A program made the position numbers and the translations under genes. Below, one piece after another: positions 36,802 through 48,399 of a stretch of DNA of 64,000 nt (positions are counted from its first letter, which is position 1; each line of letters opens with the position of its first letter). Source of the DNA: Rachycentron canadum. Lineage: Eukaryota; Chordata; Actinopteri; Carangiformes; Rachycentridae. The DNA is taken from the NCBI GenBank assembly GCA_038496675.1, contig CM076658.1, forward strand, positions 5,836,559 through 5,900,558, given 5' to 3'. The notes below the pieces were generated by a model, which was not told the DNA's origin, ran no database searches, and saw only the letters and a list, made by a program, of their open reading frames with translations.

Positions 36802-39800
36802 CACAATAAAGATGACACCGGTAATTTTTGATTAGTATAACTGTTCTATATTTGGGTCAACCCTCTGTACAATGATCCTATTAGGATACAGCCATAGGGT
36901 CATGTAGCTGACAGCATGACTTACCGGGCAGAAGTAGGAGTTCTCAGCGATGTAGCGTGCGACGGCCTCGTGGCTGGCTGAAGCCGCCATGACCAGCAGC
37001 AGCGCGTCTCGGGCCTGCTGTCCGATGGCTCCATCCCGGTGGATGAATGGCACAAGGAGGGAGAAGATCAGAAGATTGGTAGAGCCCTGTTGAGCTGGTG
37101 CTGCCCTGAACAACATCTCTAGAACCACAGGCTGGCGGGCCATGGTCACACAGATCTGTTAGGCATTTAAAGAGTCACAATGAATAAAAGCACAGTATTC
37201 GTATTCATATTATCAATGAAAAAAACTCAGCATTTACATTCAGCATGTGCCCTTTTCTGACTGTTGAGACTGGATAATGTGCACAATATTAGTTGAAGTA
37301 GTCAGTAGCAAAGGCAGCAACAAACACATTCTTATTCAGAGTGTAGGCACCTATACACACAAGGGAGAAGAATATGAATACATGGTGAGTATACCTGGTT
37401 GAGAAGCAGTACCAGGCTGTTCTCCAGTGCTGAAGGACAACCAAGTTCTGGGTCAGCACAAGCTCCCAGCAGCCTCAGCAGGGGGTGGAGAATGGCTGTG
37501 TGCTGCAGCAAAGGCTGCTGGGACTGGCCAATGAGCATCTCAAACAGCTTGAGTAACGCCCCTTGACTGTCTGGGTCCAGGCCCCGGCGGATGTGCCACT
37601 GAACCAGGCACTCCAGGATATTATCAGTGACCACCAGCTCCAGAATGGGGCCCATTGGTGGCACGTTGGTGCTGCCCTCTGAGCTGTCAGCAGGCCTCTC
37701 CTCTGCCAGCAGACATAACATCTGGTCTGTGTGATTCCTCACTGCTGTCAGGTCATCGCTGGAGGATGAAGGCTCGTGCTGCTCCAACACCCAGGAGACC
37801 TGAGTAAAGGCACAGTGTTTCAGAGTAATATTTAACTCTTGAGGAGTTAAAAAAAAATACAAAAGTGTGTCTTTTAACAGGCTTTTAACTACTTCAACTG
37901 AGATCTGAATACATTTTGAATTAAGTGGAATTTTGACACTGTCATTAATTTGGTCTTTCAATGATTGATGATGATGATGTTTCATTCGTTTTATACGCCT
38001 TCTTCGCAGCAGACATCCTGACGACTCACAGTAGGAAAAGTCCAGGTGTAAATAATAAAATGAATGATGACTGAATGTCATTCAGCTTCTTTGGTCAAGA
38101 TCCTGGTATTGTCTGTGGCTCCCTGCCACAGCAGCTGTGTCCAAAAATCAATATAGGGTGTGGAGAATGAGTGACCATGGGATCTGGGACACAGCCAACA
38201 TGGAATACAGACACTTACAGTCATGGCCTCTAGTAATGTCATTACTAATGCCTGTGCTTTTCCTACTATGACAAGTCAAAATGTTTGAAAAAGGCCTGTT
38301 GTCAGATCTTAAAATGTGACCTGTTTAATGTGTTGAAAAATACTGATTATACATTCCTCCCTTAATAATATTTATCTGGAATAAATTAAATAAAACAGAT
38401 ATAGCAGCATATAGAATATTAAACATACAATAAAAAGTCATTTTTGGCACTGAAACTTACTTTTGTTGATATAATGCAACAAAATTCCACAACAGTGTAA
38501 AAAAAAAAAAAAAGCAACAAATTGATAAGCAAGGGTGTTGTAACATGCATCAGGAGGTTTACCAGTCATCACGATGAATGTGCAGATCTGCAAGGAGCTT
38601 GTGCAGATAACAGATGTACATCTTTGTGTTTTAGCACCTTGTGCTTATGAGCATTTGGTGAATGTGGCATGATGCATGCATGCTTGTGCACACGGTTGCA
38701 CAAAATTTTTTATCTCATATGCACTTAACGAAATAATCAGGTCATCAAAAACAAGCAGGACTGAATTTAAAAAAAAAAAAACTGACTGCAAGCTCTGCCT
38801 CCCTCCATACAAGACACACGTTATGCACAGTAGTAGGAATCATTCCCCTACATGTAGGAGTAGGCTATCATCTTGTGGATATGTTGCGGCAGAATTTAAA
38901 CCCATTCAGATTTCTGTTAGTTTGTTCTATAACATATCCTCTCCTTGAACAGTTAGGAAGTGTTGTAGAAAGAGTTCAGAGATGAGACTGTTTCTATTGT
39001 CTCAGTCAGTCAGTGACATGGCTCTGTAATCTATAGACTTTCAGACGGTGCCTGGGCACGAGCCAGTCACACAGTCAAAGTAGACCGTCTGACTACTCTC
39101 AGCAGTACTGGCACAGCCAACTGAATGTGTGAACTCATTCATTAAGGCCTGTTCTGACCTATCATTAAGACGCATTTCAGGTGATCCAATCACAAGTGGA
39201 CAGCTCTAAGTGCGTCACTTCACACCTGGCTTTGAATAGTGCGTCTCCACCTGAGACTTGTGATTAGATCTCACTTCTGGGCTCTGTGTGCAAATAAACA
39301 TGTACGTTGTTTCTGATTGCAAAGAGAAAATGCGTTGCTATTTTTAGCCAGTCCCTCTATGACAGAGAGTGGGGCTGAGTGAGTAACTACCCTGTGCACA
39401 GCTCTACAATAAGATTTGGTTTTAGCCATTTGAAACCACAAAAAAAACAAAAACTGAAATTCAGTTTGAGGTAGACAATGTTGATATTTTGGCAGACTAC
39501 GACTAATAAGTCAATGTATGGGAAACACTGTGAGAAGTGTAAAAATACTTTTGATTCAATATGAATCAAACTATGTGAGTGCTGATCACAACAAGAGAAT
39601 GAACCATGCAAATATTTTCTCTGTCATGGTAAATAACAGATAGTAAAGACGTATAAACACATTAAGTGGTGAAACAACAAACATTTTTTTTGATTCGTCA
39701 AAAAACATTTGGATTATCAATTAATAAAAAGTAATTAAGCAAGTATGTAAGCAGTAAGCAAAAATATTCACAGACTGTAGCTTCTAAAAAGTGAGGATTT

Positions 39801-40437
39801 TCTGCTCGTCTCTGTTGTGGGTCATTGTAAATGGAATATCTTTGGAGTTTGATTTTTCTACAGTTTCTGAGCAGATTTAGCTTATTAACAATGGATATAT
39901 ATACACAACACTTATTGTCATACAGTTTGTGAAACACTGAATCTTTATGTATGTGCATCATGAAAAAATTTACCTAAACTACTGAAATCCAGCGCTTATG
40001 GCTTTAAAAGTATCTTAATTTTACTGCATGTGTTTAGTATCGTTGCTGCTGCTGCTCCAACATCTGACATAATAATCTAAGCCACTTCTCTCGAAGTGTG
40101 ATCACACTGTGTTACAGTTGGCACTTTAAAGTAAGTGCTTTGGATATTATTTGTTTAACTGGGGACCTGTTTAATCACCTGTTGTTGGCCTGTACACTAT
40201 GGTGAAGCACAGTATAGCAAATATGCTGCGTCTCCACATCTCAGACAAGTTGGTGAGTAAAATGTTATTCAGCAAGACTAATATTCAGCAATATAAAATG
40301 CAGCTCACCTGTCTCCAGTGGTTCTCAAACACCATGAGGCAGGTCTCTGGGTCAGCAGTGCAGGGACTGGAGGGGGCAGCACTGCGGCCAGACCGACTTC
40401 CCGGACCCCGCGGGTTCAACCTGCTCAGCCAGCTCAT
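26250..40437 (-). CDS. fhip1b: FHIP1B (FTS and Hook-interacting protein 1B), complete
   Basis: Eleven coding exons on the minus strand: 40437-40309, 37799-37395, 37155-36925, 33829-33584, 33204-33037, 32419-32340, 31714-31545, 30737-29334, 28264-28086, 27423-27261 and 26560-26250. They total 3486 bases with consistent phases, giving 1161 residues. FHIP-family landmarks are MSWLSRLNPRGPG at the start, VSWVLEQHEP, LECLVQWHIRRGLDP, MLSQRRAIRETDIYG and, at the end, KSRKPSLGDL with EALRVKNAVYCAVIF. The C-terminal block matches FHIP1B rather than FHIP1A, and the cnga4 neighbour agrees. Human FHIP1B is about 970 residues; most of the extra length is in the low-complexity exon 8. Family knowledge: FHIP proteins join FTS and Hook proteins (FHF complex) and link dynein-dynactin to Rab5 early endosomes. 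The ATG lies one base after its exon's acceptor, so all upstream exons should be non-coding. Confidence 0.93.
27261..27423 (-). CDS. fhip1b: fhip1b exon 10
   Basis: Acceptor CTCCTCAG, donor CTGG|GTGAGT. Encodes VLGSVKNRIEAF, RKAQQYLVARGKVDWGD and LRRSDSL, the helical region before the conserved C-terminus. Confidence 0.92.
28086..28264 (-). CDS. fhip1b: fhip1b exon 9
   Basis: Encodes PFMVVLFAKLENMLQNSLYV, LLTGIVAQLACYPQPLLRSF and PSVKSLIQ. This is the strongly conserved helical repeat block (Pfam RAI16-like/FHIP C-terminal domain). Borders are CCGCAG| and CAG|GTACAC. Confidence 0.93.
29334..30737 (-). CDS. fhip1b: fhip1b exon 8, large low-complexity exon
   Basis: A 1404-base exon encoding about 468 residues, phase 1 on both sides. 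Most of it is Ser/Pro/Gly-rich, including SSGGGSGGGGPS and a PPPPPPP run. Two islands are conserved: LEWDSGYLEYLKDARRGIEL with CSWACRDWSAPYD near the start, and SVESLIEELLEQAPGD with an acidic helix near the end. The length difference from mammalian FHIP1B is concentrated here. Confidence 0.9.
31545..31714 (-). CDS. fhip1b: fhip1b exon 7
   Basis: Encodes YLLPCTHVMLSQRRAIRETD, YGKSADKFLSLIPECCR and NAFWGK. A (TG)25 tract (CA on the plus strand) stands only about 10 bases upstream of its acceptor AG, forming most of the usual polypyrimidine-tract position. Confidence 0.92.
31725..31774. repeat. (CA)25 microsatellite beside the fhip1b exon 7 acceptor
   Basis: A pure AC tract of about 50 bases on the plus strand. 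In the sense of fhip1b it is (TG)n followed by TTTGCTCTCAG and the exon. Confidence 0.95.
32340..32419 (-). CDS. fhip1b: fhip1b exon 6 (80 bases)
   Basis: Encodes LCMVSLSLFRTLLSLHCEDI and MLQLVL. Acceptor TTGTGTTGCAG, donor CTCAG|GTATGT, phase 0 in and phase 2 out. Confidence 0.9.
32974..33021. repeat. (CA)24 microsatellite beside the fhip1b exon 5 donor
   Basis: A pure CA tract of about 48 bases. In the sense of fhip1b it begins 15 bases after the exon 5 donor. Confidence 0.95.
33037..33204 (-). CDS. fhip1b: fhip1b exon 5, bracketed by TG repeats
   Basis: Encodes SSVDEMIASTAYLDLFLRSV, LLKTFLRFILLHCHDNDTIL and LLTRISSNSR (56 residues, phase 0 both sides). The acceptor is a pure (GT)9 run ending directly in AG. 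The donor is AGG|GTCGGT, weak at position +3. Both flanks are TG repeats, which makes splicing of this exon potentially length-sensitive. Confidence 0.88.
33207..33224. repeat. (AC)9 tract forming the fhip1b intron 4 3' end
   Basis: Nine AC units on the plus strand, followed directly by the complement of the acceptor AG at 33206-33205. It replaces a normal polypyrimidine tract. Confidence 0.92.
33584..33829 (-). CDS. fhip1b: fhip1b exon 4
   Basis: Encodes VLATGLSALYSSLPRKIEVR, LRREDWMGVSSLVLFMNSLE and QVAHPLVRYQLLDYLHNGFL. Borders are CCTCAG| and AAG|GTAGAA, phase 0 on both sides, 82 codons. Confidence 0.93.
33948..33975. repeat. Perfect 13-bp inverted repeat with 2-base spacer
   Basis: TCAATTTACTAAT and ATTAGTAAATTGA flank a CA spacer. 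It lies in fhip1b intron 3. It could be an AT-rich cruciform, a trace of a palindromic mobile element, or chance in AT-rich DNA. Confidence 0.9.
36763..36797. repeat. Poly-A tract, 35 bases
   Basis: A run of 35 A residues in fhip1b intron 3, about 130 bases from the exon 3 donor. On the transcribed strand it is a U-run. It may be a retroposon tail, but no body is recognisable beside it. Confidence 0.9.
36925..37155 (-). CDS. fhip1b: fhip1b exon 3
   Basis: Encodes ICVTMARQPVVLEMLFRAAP, LLIFSLLVPFIHRDGAIGQQ and ARYIAENSYFCP. Borders are CTAACAG| and CCG|GTAAGT, phase 0, 77 codons. Confidence 0.93.
37395..37799 (-). CDS. fhip1b: fhip1b exon 2
   Basis: Encodes VSWVLEQHEPSSSSDDLTAV, DQMLCLLAEERPADSS, LECLVQWHIRRGLDPDSQGA and SALENSLVLLLNQ. 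This is the hallmark N-terminal helical block of FHIP proteins. 135 codons, phase 0 on both sides. Confidence 0.94.
37800..40308 (-). other. fhip1b intron 1 (between coding exons 1 and 2)
   Basis: About 2.5 kb. No coding features on either strand; poly-A runs near 38498 and 38769. Confidence 0.8.
40309..40437 (-). CDS. fhip1b: fhip1b first coding exon
   Basis: Begins with the family-diagnostic MSWLSRLNPRGPG and runs to CLMVFENHWRQ with donor CAG|GTGAGC (43 codons). A good acceptor (CCTGCCTCCCTCTGGGTCCAG) places the exon border at 40438, one base before the ATG. Confidence 0.93.
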
Positions 40438-43400
40438 ACTGGACCCAGAGGGAGGCAGGTCAAGTCACAAGAACTCAAAAAGTGGGGGAGATGGAGTTCC
40501 AGTAAGAGGTTAGAGTATAAAAGAGGGCAAAGAAAAGAAGAGAGGAGGGGAAGGAAAATTAAAAGATGATGTGGGTAGGAGAATGAGAAGGGGAGGAGAG
40601 AAGGGGGATAAAGGGGAGGGAAAGTGAATCCAAACAGAGAGGAGGAGGTGAAGGAGGTTGGCTGAATGGACTGTCACTGCCACTCAGTGTACATCTAGGA
40701 AAAGCCCACTGGTGCTTTAGAGACTGTGTGACCCTGTCCTCCCTGTAGACCCTGTCATCCAGTCTGAAGCCAACACCACTCCATAGCCAGTCAGGACAGG
40801 CTCTCTGTGCTGTGTAAACAAACAAAAACACAAATCAACACAACTCACAAACTTCGAAACACAACACATTTAAACTTTACTATGTTTTCTTTTAAACTTC
40901 GCAAAATTTTTACTTGAGTTCACATGACTGCATTTCCTGTTGTTTGCGCTCTGAAGATGTCACTGAGTAGCTACTATAACTAGGGTGATCACTGTGAATG
41001 ATAAGTCTGCAGAGGTGTCACATACAGTTAACATGTGAAGGGTGGATGTGACTCAGCAAGACCCTGAACTCTAATTATTCCCAGTGGCTTGGCCAGAGAA
41101 AATGAAATTGGATTGGAGCAATTGAATAAATGCACTGACGCCGTTCATTTACAGAGGCATGATAACACCAAACCTAAACCTCATCAGTCTGGAGCAGCAA
41201 TTTCAAGTAAAAAAAAATCCCTGTATTACTTATGTCAACAATTTATGGGCAAATGGCTTTTCTACCACATCATTTTATAATCATGACACAAATATACATT
41301 GTGATATTGCATGTTTTATTTGAACAAATTTGATGTAAACATAACTATCACATTGATTAAAAAGATATGTAAATCTATTATATATTTATTCTAAGCAATT
41401 TGTCTTATTTACAAGAGAGCACAAACTGGTGTCAAACAGCCAGAGACATTAAAGTGATATCTTACTTAGTGTGAACAGTAACGGCTAAATCTGTCAGCTC
41501 GCACTGTCCTGTCCTCCAACCCCACTAAACACCCATTCATTCAGGAGTCAATCATTTGTGCTGGAGAGCCTCTATGGTTTTTTTTCCCCGTTTTCCTAAA
41601 CAAACATAAGTCAGCCTCTACAGTATGTTGTTTCCAGGGAAACCATTCAATCCACCTACAGCCAGTCCACCTTCTGCTCAACATGGAAGTCATCATCTAT
41701 TAGGGATGAACATTTCAACCACTGTTGCTGCTTTATTCACCAGCCAGGCTAATGACAGAGTAATCATTTAAAGCTTATTGAAAACATGTAATGTGTGAAG
41801 AGTCAGTGTCAACTGACAAGCTTTACTTTAACAACTGACATGGGTGTGTTTTGGTCTATGAGAAATCAAATATTTGAATTAGAAAGTGATTATTTATTAT
41901 TATTTAAATCAGAAACATTATTACCGGATGTCCAAATCTGTCTTCGTAGTTTTTATTCGAGATTAACAAACTTGTTTTTTTTTGTTGTTTTGTTTTTTTT
42001 TTTTTTAAAGTGTGTTCTCTATAAGTCAAATAAAAAGAACTGGTTGATCAATTTGACATAATATTGCAAGACAGCAAAGGTAAAAGAGAAAGCAGCCAAA
42101 GGGAGTTGATGAGCAAGACGCATACACAAACTCATGGTACTCATACTTTTTGATCAAAAAACTTTAGCATTAAATTTTGGCATAAGTGAAGTTAACACAA
42201 ATTCATTTGGCAAGTCTGTTGACACCTGCAAGTACTGAACTAATGATGAGATGATGCAGAAATCCTATTGCTCCACCTTTATAAAAGTCTTTTTCAGCTT
42301 TCTTGATGCATTGTTTATTACTAAAGTCATGATGCCCTTATTTTACCGGTCTACAGCCTCCCTCTGGCTTTTATTGTGTTCTTAATTGTTTCATAAACAA
42401 GAAACTGGTTTATTTAAGTGAAGAAAAGAACTGAGAAAATATGCTGGTGAAAAGAGTATCAAATACTCTCTAGTAAGCTTTACAAACATTTAGCTTTTCC
42501 ATGACCAACTAACTGAAGTATTTCAGTGTTGCACGCCTTCATAGCACCAAAAAAATACCTTCCACAAGTAGTGTATATAGTGGTTTATTATGGGGTTATT
42601 CAGAAATGAGTGAACAGATGGATCAACAGTGGTGATGGGAATTATCCTGCAGAAGTAGTTTTGATGCCTTTTTCTGCTGTGACTGTGTTTGGGCAGCAGT
42701 GTTGCCTGTAATGAATGGGTACACTGACTCTAGGTTTGCCTAGAGAGGAGCCTCCGGTTCCTCCATGAACAAGACGGCTGCCATCTCTTCAGAACCACAT
42801 TTTAAGCCCATTTCATAATCGAAGATTCATTTTCAGGGGTGTATTCCTTTAAGACAAACAACATTATCACAATTAGATTTTTGGCAGGAGAAACCTAATT
42901 CCACTGTAATGTTTTTAGTTTGAAATGATTGTCAAAAACAACTTGATTGAGCGACATCTATGTCTGTGAAACAGTGTACTTTCATCTCTAAAGTGTTTGA
43001 ATAAAAGATCATTCATAGAACCCCTCAGGTGAGTCCAGCAAGGTTCAATAGGTTTGTGAGTTCAGTGTCACGGTGTTAAAATGGACATGAAAAGTAAAAG
43101 GAGTTTACAGATGTACTTCTTGTCATTAGTGATTACATGAAGTGGACTTAAGTCAAATTAGGTCAGACAGGAGTAACAAATTCAATGACTTCTGATTTGA
43201 CTTCCCTGAATCAATAGGGAACTATGCTTTTCATTTTTTGATAGTATATGAATAGCTACACAAACAGAGCAGACAAAGGCTGGTCGTTTTCTTAAAAGCG
43301 CTCAACAAATTTATAACCAAAGCGGAAAGAATCTCTACACACAAGAGTCCAGACTGAGATATCTACGGCAAAATGACCCTATAAAGCAGCTCACTGAGAA

Positions 43401-44384
43401 CAGTATGCCTATGATTCACCAGAAGTGCAATTACCTTAAACGCATGTCAGTCAGTCTGCCTCAGTATTTCCAGATGAGCTATACCACATTTCAAAACTCA
43501 AAATGTGTTACTTTCAAGTCACACACTGAATCATAAAAACAAAATAAAAAAAAAAAAACGCCCATAAAACGGGTTCAAAGTTCAGCGGCAGATTCCATTA
43601 AAGGGAGGCTGCCTGTGAGTTTGTCAAAGATTAGTGATCAAACACAACATAGCACAGCTCGTCTTGACTGTTATAATCTCAGAGCGCAAAGTCTACAGGC
43701 TAAGATACACTCTCTCAGATGTTCACGCAAACTGGAGGTTGAGAAAAGCTCCTTTCCAACGTTTTAATGATTCCCTGCAACATTCAAACGAAAAACAACT
43801 CCTGCTTTCTGTAGAAAATGTCCAGGTGTGCAAGTGTGTGAAAACAGATATAGCCTCTCAGGTCTCTCCTAATTCTGTCTGTCACATTCTTCACATTTCT
43901 ACATCTGTCATTGTGTTTTCAACGCTGAAACACATCGATACAGGCAGTGAGCAGCTGTACTCCGTTAAGAACAACAGGTCTGAGAGACATGAGCTGATAC
44001 AGATGCCTGCTTTATATTTTTTTAAAAAGCAGTGATAAAGCTGGTCTTTAACATACTGTACTGATTTCCTGTACCTACAAATACTTCCGGTCTGTAACCA
44101 CCATTCCTCACTATGACAACCTACTTCTCAACCCACCTTCAAAGGTAGTTGTGGCTGTTTGTGTGTGTTATGGCAAAACAGGATATAAGACACACAAAAA
44201 TACACTCATACACACTCATATTCCACTTGAGTGTTACTTATGATTTTCAGGTATCAAGCCATCAAAACTTTTTATGATCTTTATATTCAGTCAGTCATTC
44301 ATCAAACTTCCCAAATGCATTGGTGTTTAATTTTGTCATAATGGACTGACCGTGCGAGAACTGTGCCGACATTAGATGCAGAAT

Positions 44385-44590
44385 AGGGCTGCGACTAATT
44401 ATTTTAATTCATCAGCAGCTTATTTTTTCAATCAGTGAAAAAAAAAGGAAATATTTATATGCATCACTGAGACTAAGAAGCCAATAGTCACGTGACAAGA
44501 TGAAGTTTTGTTAGTAAAAATAACTGTCACTGGATTAACTGACTAATCATTTTATCAACTCCAGTGTAAAGTACTGACATTTAATGACCA
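44385..44590 (+). repeat. AT-rich dispersed element, copy 3
   Basis: Starts AGGGCTGCGACTAATTATTT with CAGCAGCTTATTTTTTCAAT, and ends with a GGATTAACTGACTAATCATT tail. The head and tail match the copies near 20740 and 57270. Confidence 0.65.
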
Positions 44591-45481
44591 ACTGAGTTCA
44601 TTCCTGAGCTTGGAAAAAGCATCGACTAAGGCTGGCACAGTTGAATAAGGTTGAAACCAACAGTAAATATACCTCAGGTTATGACAGCCAAAATAAAAAA
44701 AAAGCTATGATTTAAATCCAGAAATGTGTGATCAAACATACTTGAGTTTCACCAAGCACTTGTTGATAGTTCAAAGTTCTTGATGCCCTGTTACAAAAAC
44801 ATTTAAGTGGATGTTCAAAGTGTTCATATTGTGTCGACTTAAATTTCCATCATGATCATGATGCATTGTGCACAATTCAACTGCAATGTCAGGTGTTTGC
44901 CTTTGATCATGGAGATCTGATCTACTCGATTTTAGATTACAGATTAATGGAGAGTTGACAGCTTCGGACACATGTCGAGGAGTGAAAAACAACCCCCAAA
45001 GCATTCCCAGCGTGAGGTTAAGAAAAATAAACACTTTTTTTTTTTTTTTTTTTAATTCAGGTCGCCATCGTTCACAGACCATGTCATGCGAAGTCGGGCA
45101 TCAATCTCTGCAGTGTTTTGGATCGTGTCCCCCCCTCAGACTGACACCGTTTAGTTTGCTTTCAGTGTTTTCAGTCAAATAGCTCGACCTTGCCCTTACA
45201 CTGGTCGGTCTGTTGACGTTATCCCATTAGCATTTGGGCTGTACATCTGATCTCGCAGTCATCACCCTGCACCAGATCTCATATTAGCCAGGCGAAGCGG
45301 CTTATGTTGGACTCCGCCGGAAAACAACAATCAATGCATTTCAATAGGGAGATGATGTAGCAAGCTAGTTGAGAGTGCAAAGATAACTAGCTAGCGTAGA
45401 AGTGTCAACCATGTCTGTTGTTAACGTGTCTAAATGACGGGCTGGAGCTCTTTAATGCCACATAATGCTGAAGTTACTTAC

Positions 45482-45850
45482 CTTTGATGTTAGTATTTGT
45501 CTCAACAGTTGTTGTGAGGTGCTGTCCACCGATACTTGCTAGCTGGTTGCTAGTACGTTAGCGCTGGTGGGTTGCTAACGACTAGCTGCTAATGAATTCC
45601 ACAATGTCAGAGCATTAAGCCGATGAGCAGCGCGAAACAAACCTGGAGACAACTGGCGTGCTAGACCATACCGAGCCTGGGAAGCTGACAAATTAACCAC
45701 TCCTTCATTGGGGCTGCTGTGCATCCTGTTAGCGACAGATAAACATCCCATTTGATGGTTTCTCAAACACTCTTCCCTTTCCCGCAGCCATCTTACTTTA
45801 ACTCCTCCTACACGGCTTCTCTGACTCACACCTCCACACTGCTGCTCTCC
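45482..45850 (-). promoter_or_regulatory. Candidate fhip1b 5' UTR exon and promoter
   Basis: On the minus strand there is a near-perfect donor CAAAG|GTAAGTAAC at 45482. The DNA to its right is richer in CpG and GC than its surroundings. Minus-strand ATGs here open an 84-codon frame (45829-45575) closed before the donor, which would be an upstream ORF if transcribed. The assignment to fhip1b is inferred from strand and position. Confidence 0.38.
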
Positions 45851-48317
45851 AAAGCTGTATGAAGGGTTTAAAGTGCCAAAAATTAACTAGCGAACACCAA
45901 CACCCAGTTCATACAATCACTGCCAAGTGTACACTGTGTACTGAGGCTGACGGGTTTTTAATTTGCCAGTTTATACACAAGAAACTGGTGAGAAACCCTC
46001 TATTGGTTGTGATGATAACCATCATTCTTAGCCACAGTAGTAAAACGGTCCCCACCCAGTGTCAACTTTTTCTGGTCTTAACTGTATCAATATATAAATA
46101 TATAGATAGCTGTCATGGGGATGGGTGTGAAGATGAGTGAGCACGTTTCCTGCACTTTCATAATGTTTGGGGCTTCCCATGAAAAAAAAACAAAACAAAA
46201 AAAAACTTAAAAATGAAACTGAATCAGAGCAGATACCAAAGTTTTATTCCCCAACAAGCTCTAAAAATATACAGTATGTATCCAGGACGAACACACTCGC
46301 CATAATGATAAGTAAAAATGTAGCCTGGCAAATTAAAAGCAAATACTGTCAACACTGTTCCGATTTGAAAATAGAAAAGTCAAAAGTAATTTCTTACTGG
46401 ATTTTAAAGATCTCAAAAAAAATATATATATATACATCCCAATGGATCCCAAAGGTTATATAAACTTTTTCCATTATTTTAATTAGAGGTACTATGGTGT
46501 ACTAGAGGTACTAATGGGAAAAAAAGAAGGGAAGTATTCGATCCAAATTTTAATCAGACACTAATACCCTGAGTGGAAAATGAGGAATATATTTCTTTGT
46601 CTTCCTTCCTCTTGGTTGTAATGTTTTTATGACTGTTGCTGCCTCTACTGGTTTTGTTTTGGGGAGTTTTTGGGAACCCCCCAATAAATATAATTTTCCA
46701 AAAGCGAAAAACAGCTTCTTCTCTGTGGATGAGTGGTGTAAGGTGATTTGAAAAAAAAGAAAAGGCTAGATAGTGGTAAGCCAATTGGCGCTAGCATATA
46801 CATTGGTGCTATTGATAAAGATTTCTAGCTCTAGAACAAATTATAAGTGGTGAGGCTCAAATACAAAGAAGAAATGCTTTGGTGGACAGATAAAGAGCAG
46901 AATGATGTTAAACTATGCGCAAAATTCCCAGTGTGTGACGCAAATTTTGATCTTGTAACTAAAGTGTCACACACTGTGTGGGGAATTTTAAGCAGAGTTA
47001 AACGGTTTTCTAGTCTGTTTTGGTACCAAAACCATTTCCTCTAGTCTTTGTTTAACCTCATCACTAAGCACTTGTTCTTAGTTTTAATTCATAGTCTTTA
47101 ACAAATACAAATCTCTGACGAGAATTTTTTTCACATGAAGAAACTTGATTTTCTCATACAGATTTTACAGGTTTTACAACATTGATTTAAAACTTCAAAC
47201 ATTGGAATTATTTGTGAACATCACTTTACAAGTTCAAACCATTTAGATCCTACTCTGAGTCTATATAAGTATGGGGTGAAGTTAAATGGATGACTTACCA
47301 TTTCTTGCTCATTGTGGGGCCTTCAGATGTGGTACTGGTGCCCCAGTAAAACACACAATGGTAACATGATTAAACAAATGAAACAGAACACAGTGAGGTA
47401 ACACAAAGACGCTGAAAGACAAAGTGCTTCTGTCAAAACATGTAGACAGATCCTGAGCAGAAAACTGTAAAACTTGGTACTAGGTTTCTACAATGTATGA
47501 CACCGAGCTCAGTCAGAGGGCAGGTGGTTCTGCTGCATTCAACTCCATTGCAGGTCCTGAAAAGCGTATAGTAGATTTTCAAGATGGATGACAACACGAG
47601 TTGAAAAGCCACGACACATTTCAGAACCTAAGGTGGAGATGAAGACAATACAACCTGCCCATTGATTTGACTCTGCTTTGTGATTGGACTGCAACTGTCA
47701 ATTAGATTAGGGCGTTTATATTTAAAAAAAAAACAAAAAAAAAAAACACAGGGTGAACTTGTACTTTAAACTTCAATGTCAGAGTGCACTGTCCCCTCCT
47801 GACAGATATAAGACCCCACCTGAGGAGATCATACAGCAAAACTTGATCAGATGTAATCAATACATATATTCACAGTAAGCAAAGATAGATCATAGTGAGA
47901 AAAAAAACCCTAATGTCTATGCCTATTGCTCTTATGCTCCCAACAACTGAACAGACACAGAGACAAACTATGGCCACATTAATGCATTAAATAGGCATCA
48001 GAGCGGCAGCTGCGGATACATTAGGGAGGGATGAGTCTAAAAGTGGCCGATCGCTCAGGTGTGTGCCGGGAGGAGGAGATTAGCATTAGCTGCTCCACCG
48101 TTAGCAGCTTCTCAAGTTTAGTGTTAAGTTAAATTAATGCATAGAAAATATAACTTAATCGCACTTAGTCATTACTATGAAAAGGCCTTGAAGATAAAAC
48201 ACAACCCTGTACTGATATTACATCCTGGCCAGAAGATGTGACCGTTAACATGACGCATAAAGGCATTACTTTCTCCAACCATCGAGCAGATTAGAGAAAG
48301 TTAATTAACCCCCGTTA

Positions 48318-48348
48318 TGATGCATGGATGCATGGATGCATGGATGGA
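48318..48348. repeat. Tandem ATGCATGG octamers
   Basis: About three and a half direct copies of ATGCATGG in a row next to the GC-richer block at 48.4 kb. Confidence 0.85.
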
Positions 48349-48399
48349 GCCTTTCACCCGTTGACCGTAGGCTGTGCCCGGAGGACGGTATCGACCGTG

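Larger units (their letters stand above)
33830..36924 (-). other. fhip1b intron 3
   Basis: About 3.1 kb without a recognisable gene on either strand. It contains the inverted repeat at 33948-33975, a CA-rich stretch near 36093-36134 and the long poly-A tract at 36763-36797. Confidence 0.8.

Noticed and set aside
45575..45829. An 84-codon minus-strand frame, considered as an unknown small gene.
   Set aside because: It lies inside the promoter-like block of fhip1b and has no recognisable domain. It was kept only as a possible upstream ORF.
47299..47330. A good minus-strand donor (AAATG|GTAAGTC) suggesting another fhip1b leader exon.
   Set aside because: No convincing acceptor or promoter could be paired with it, so it was not listed as an exon.
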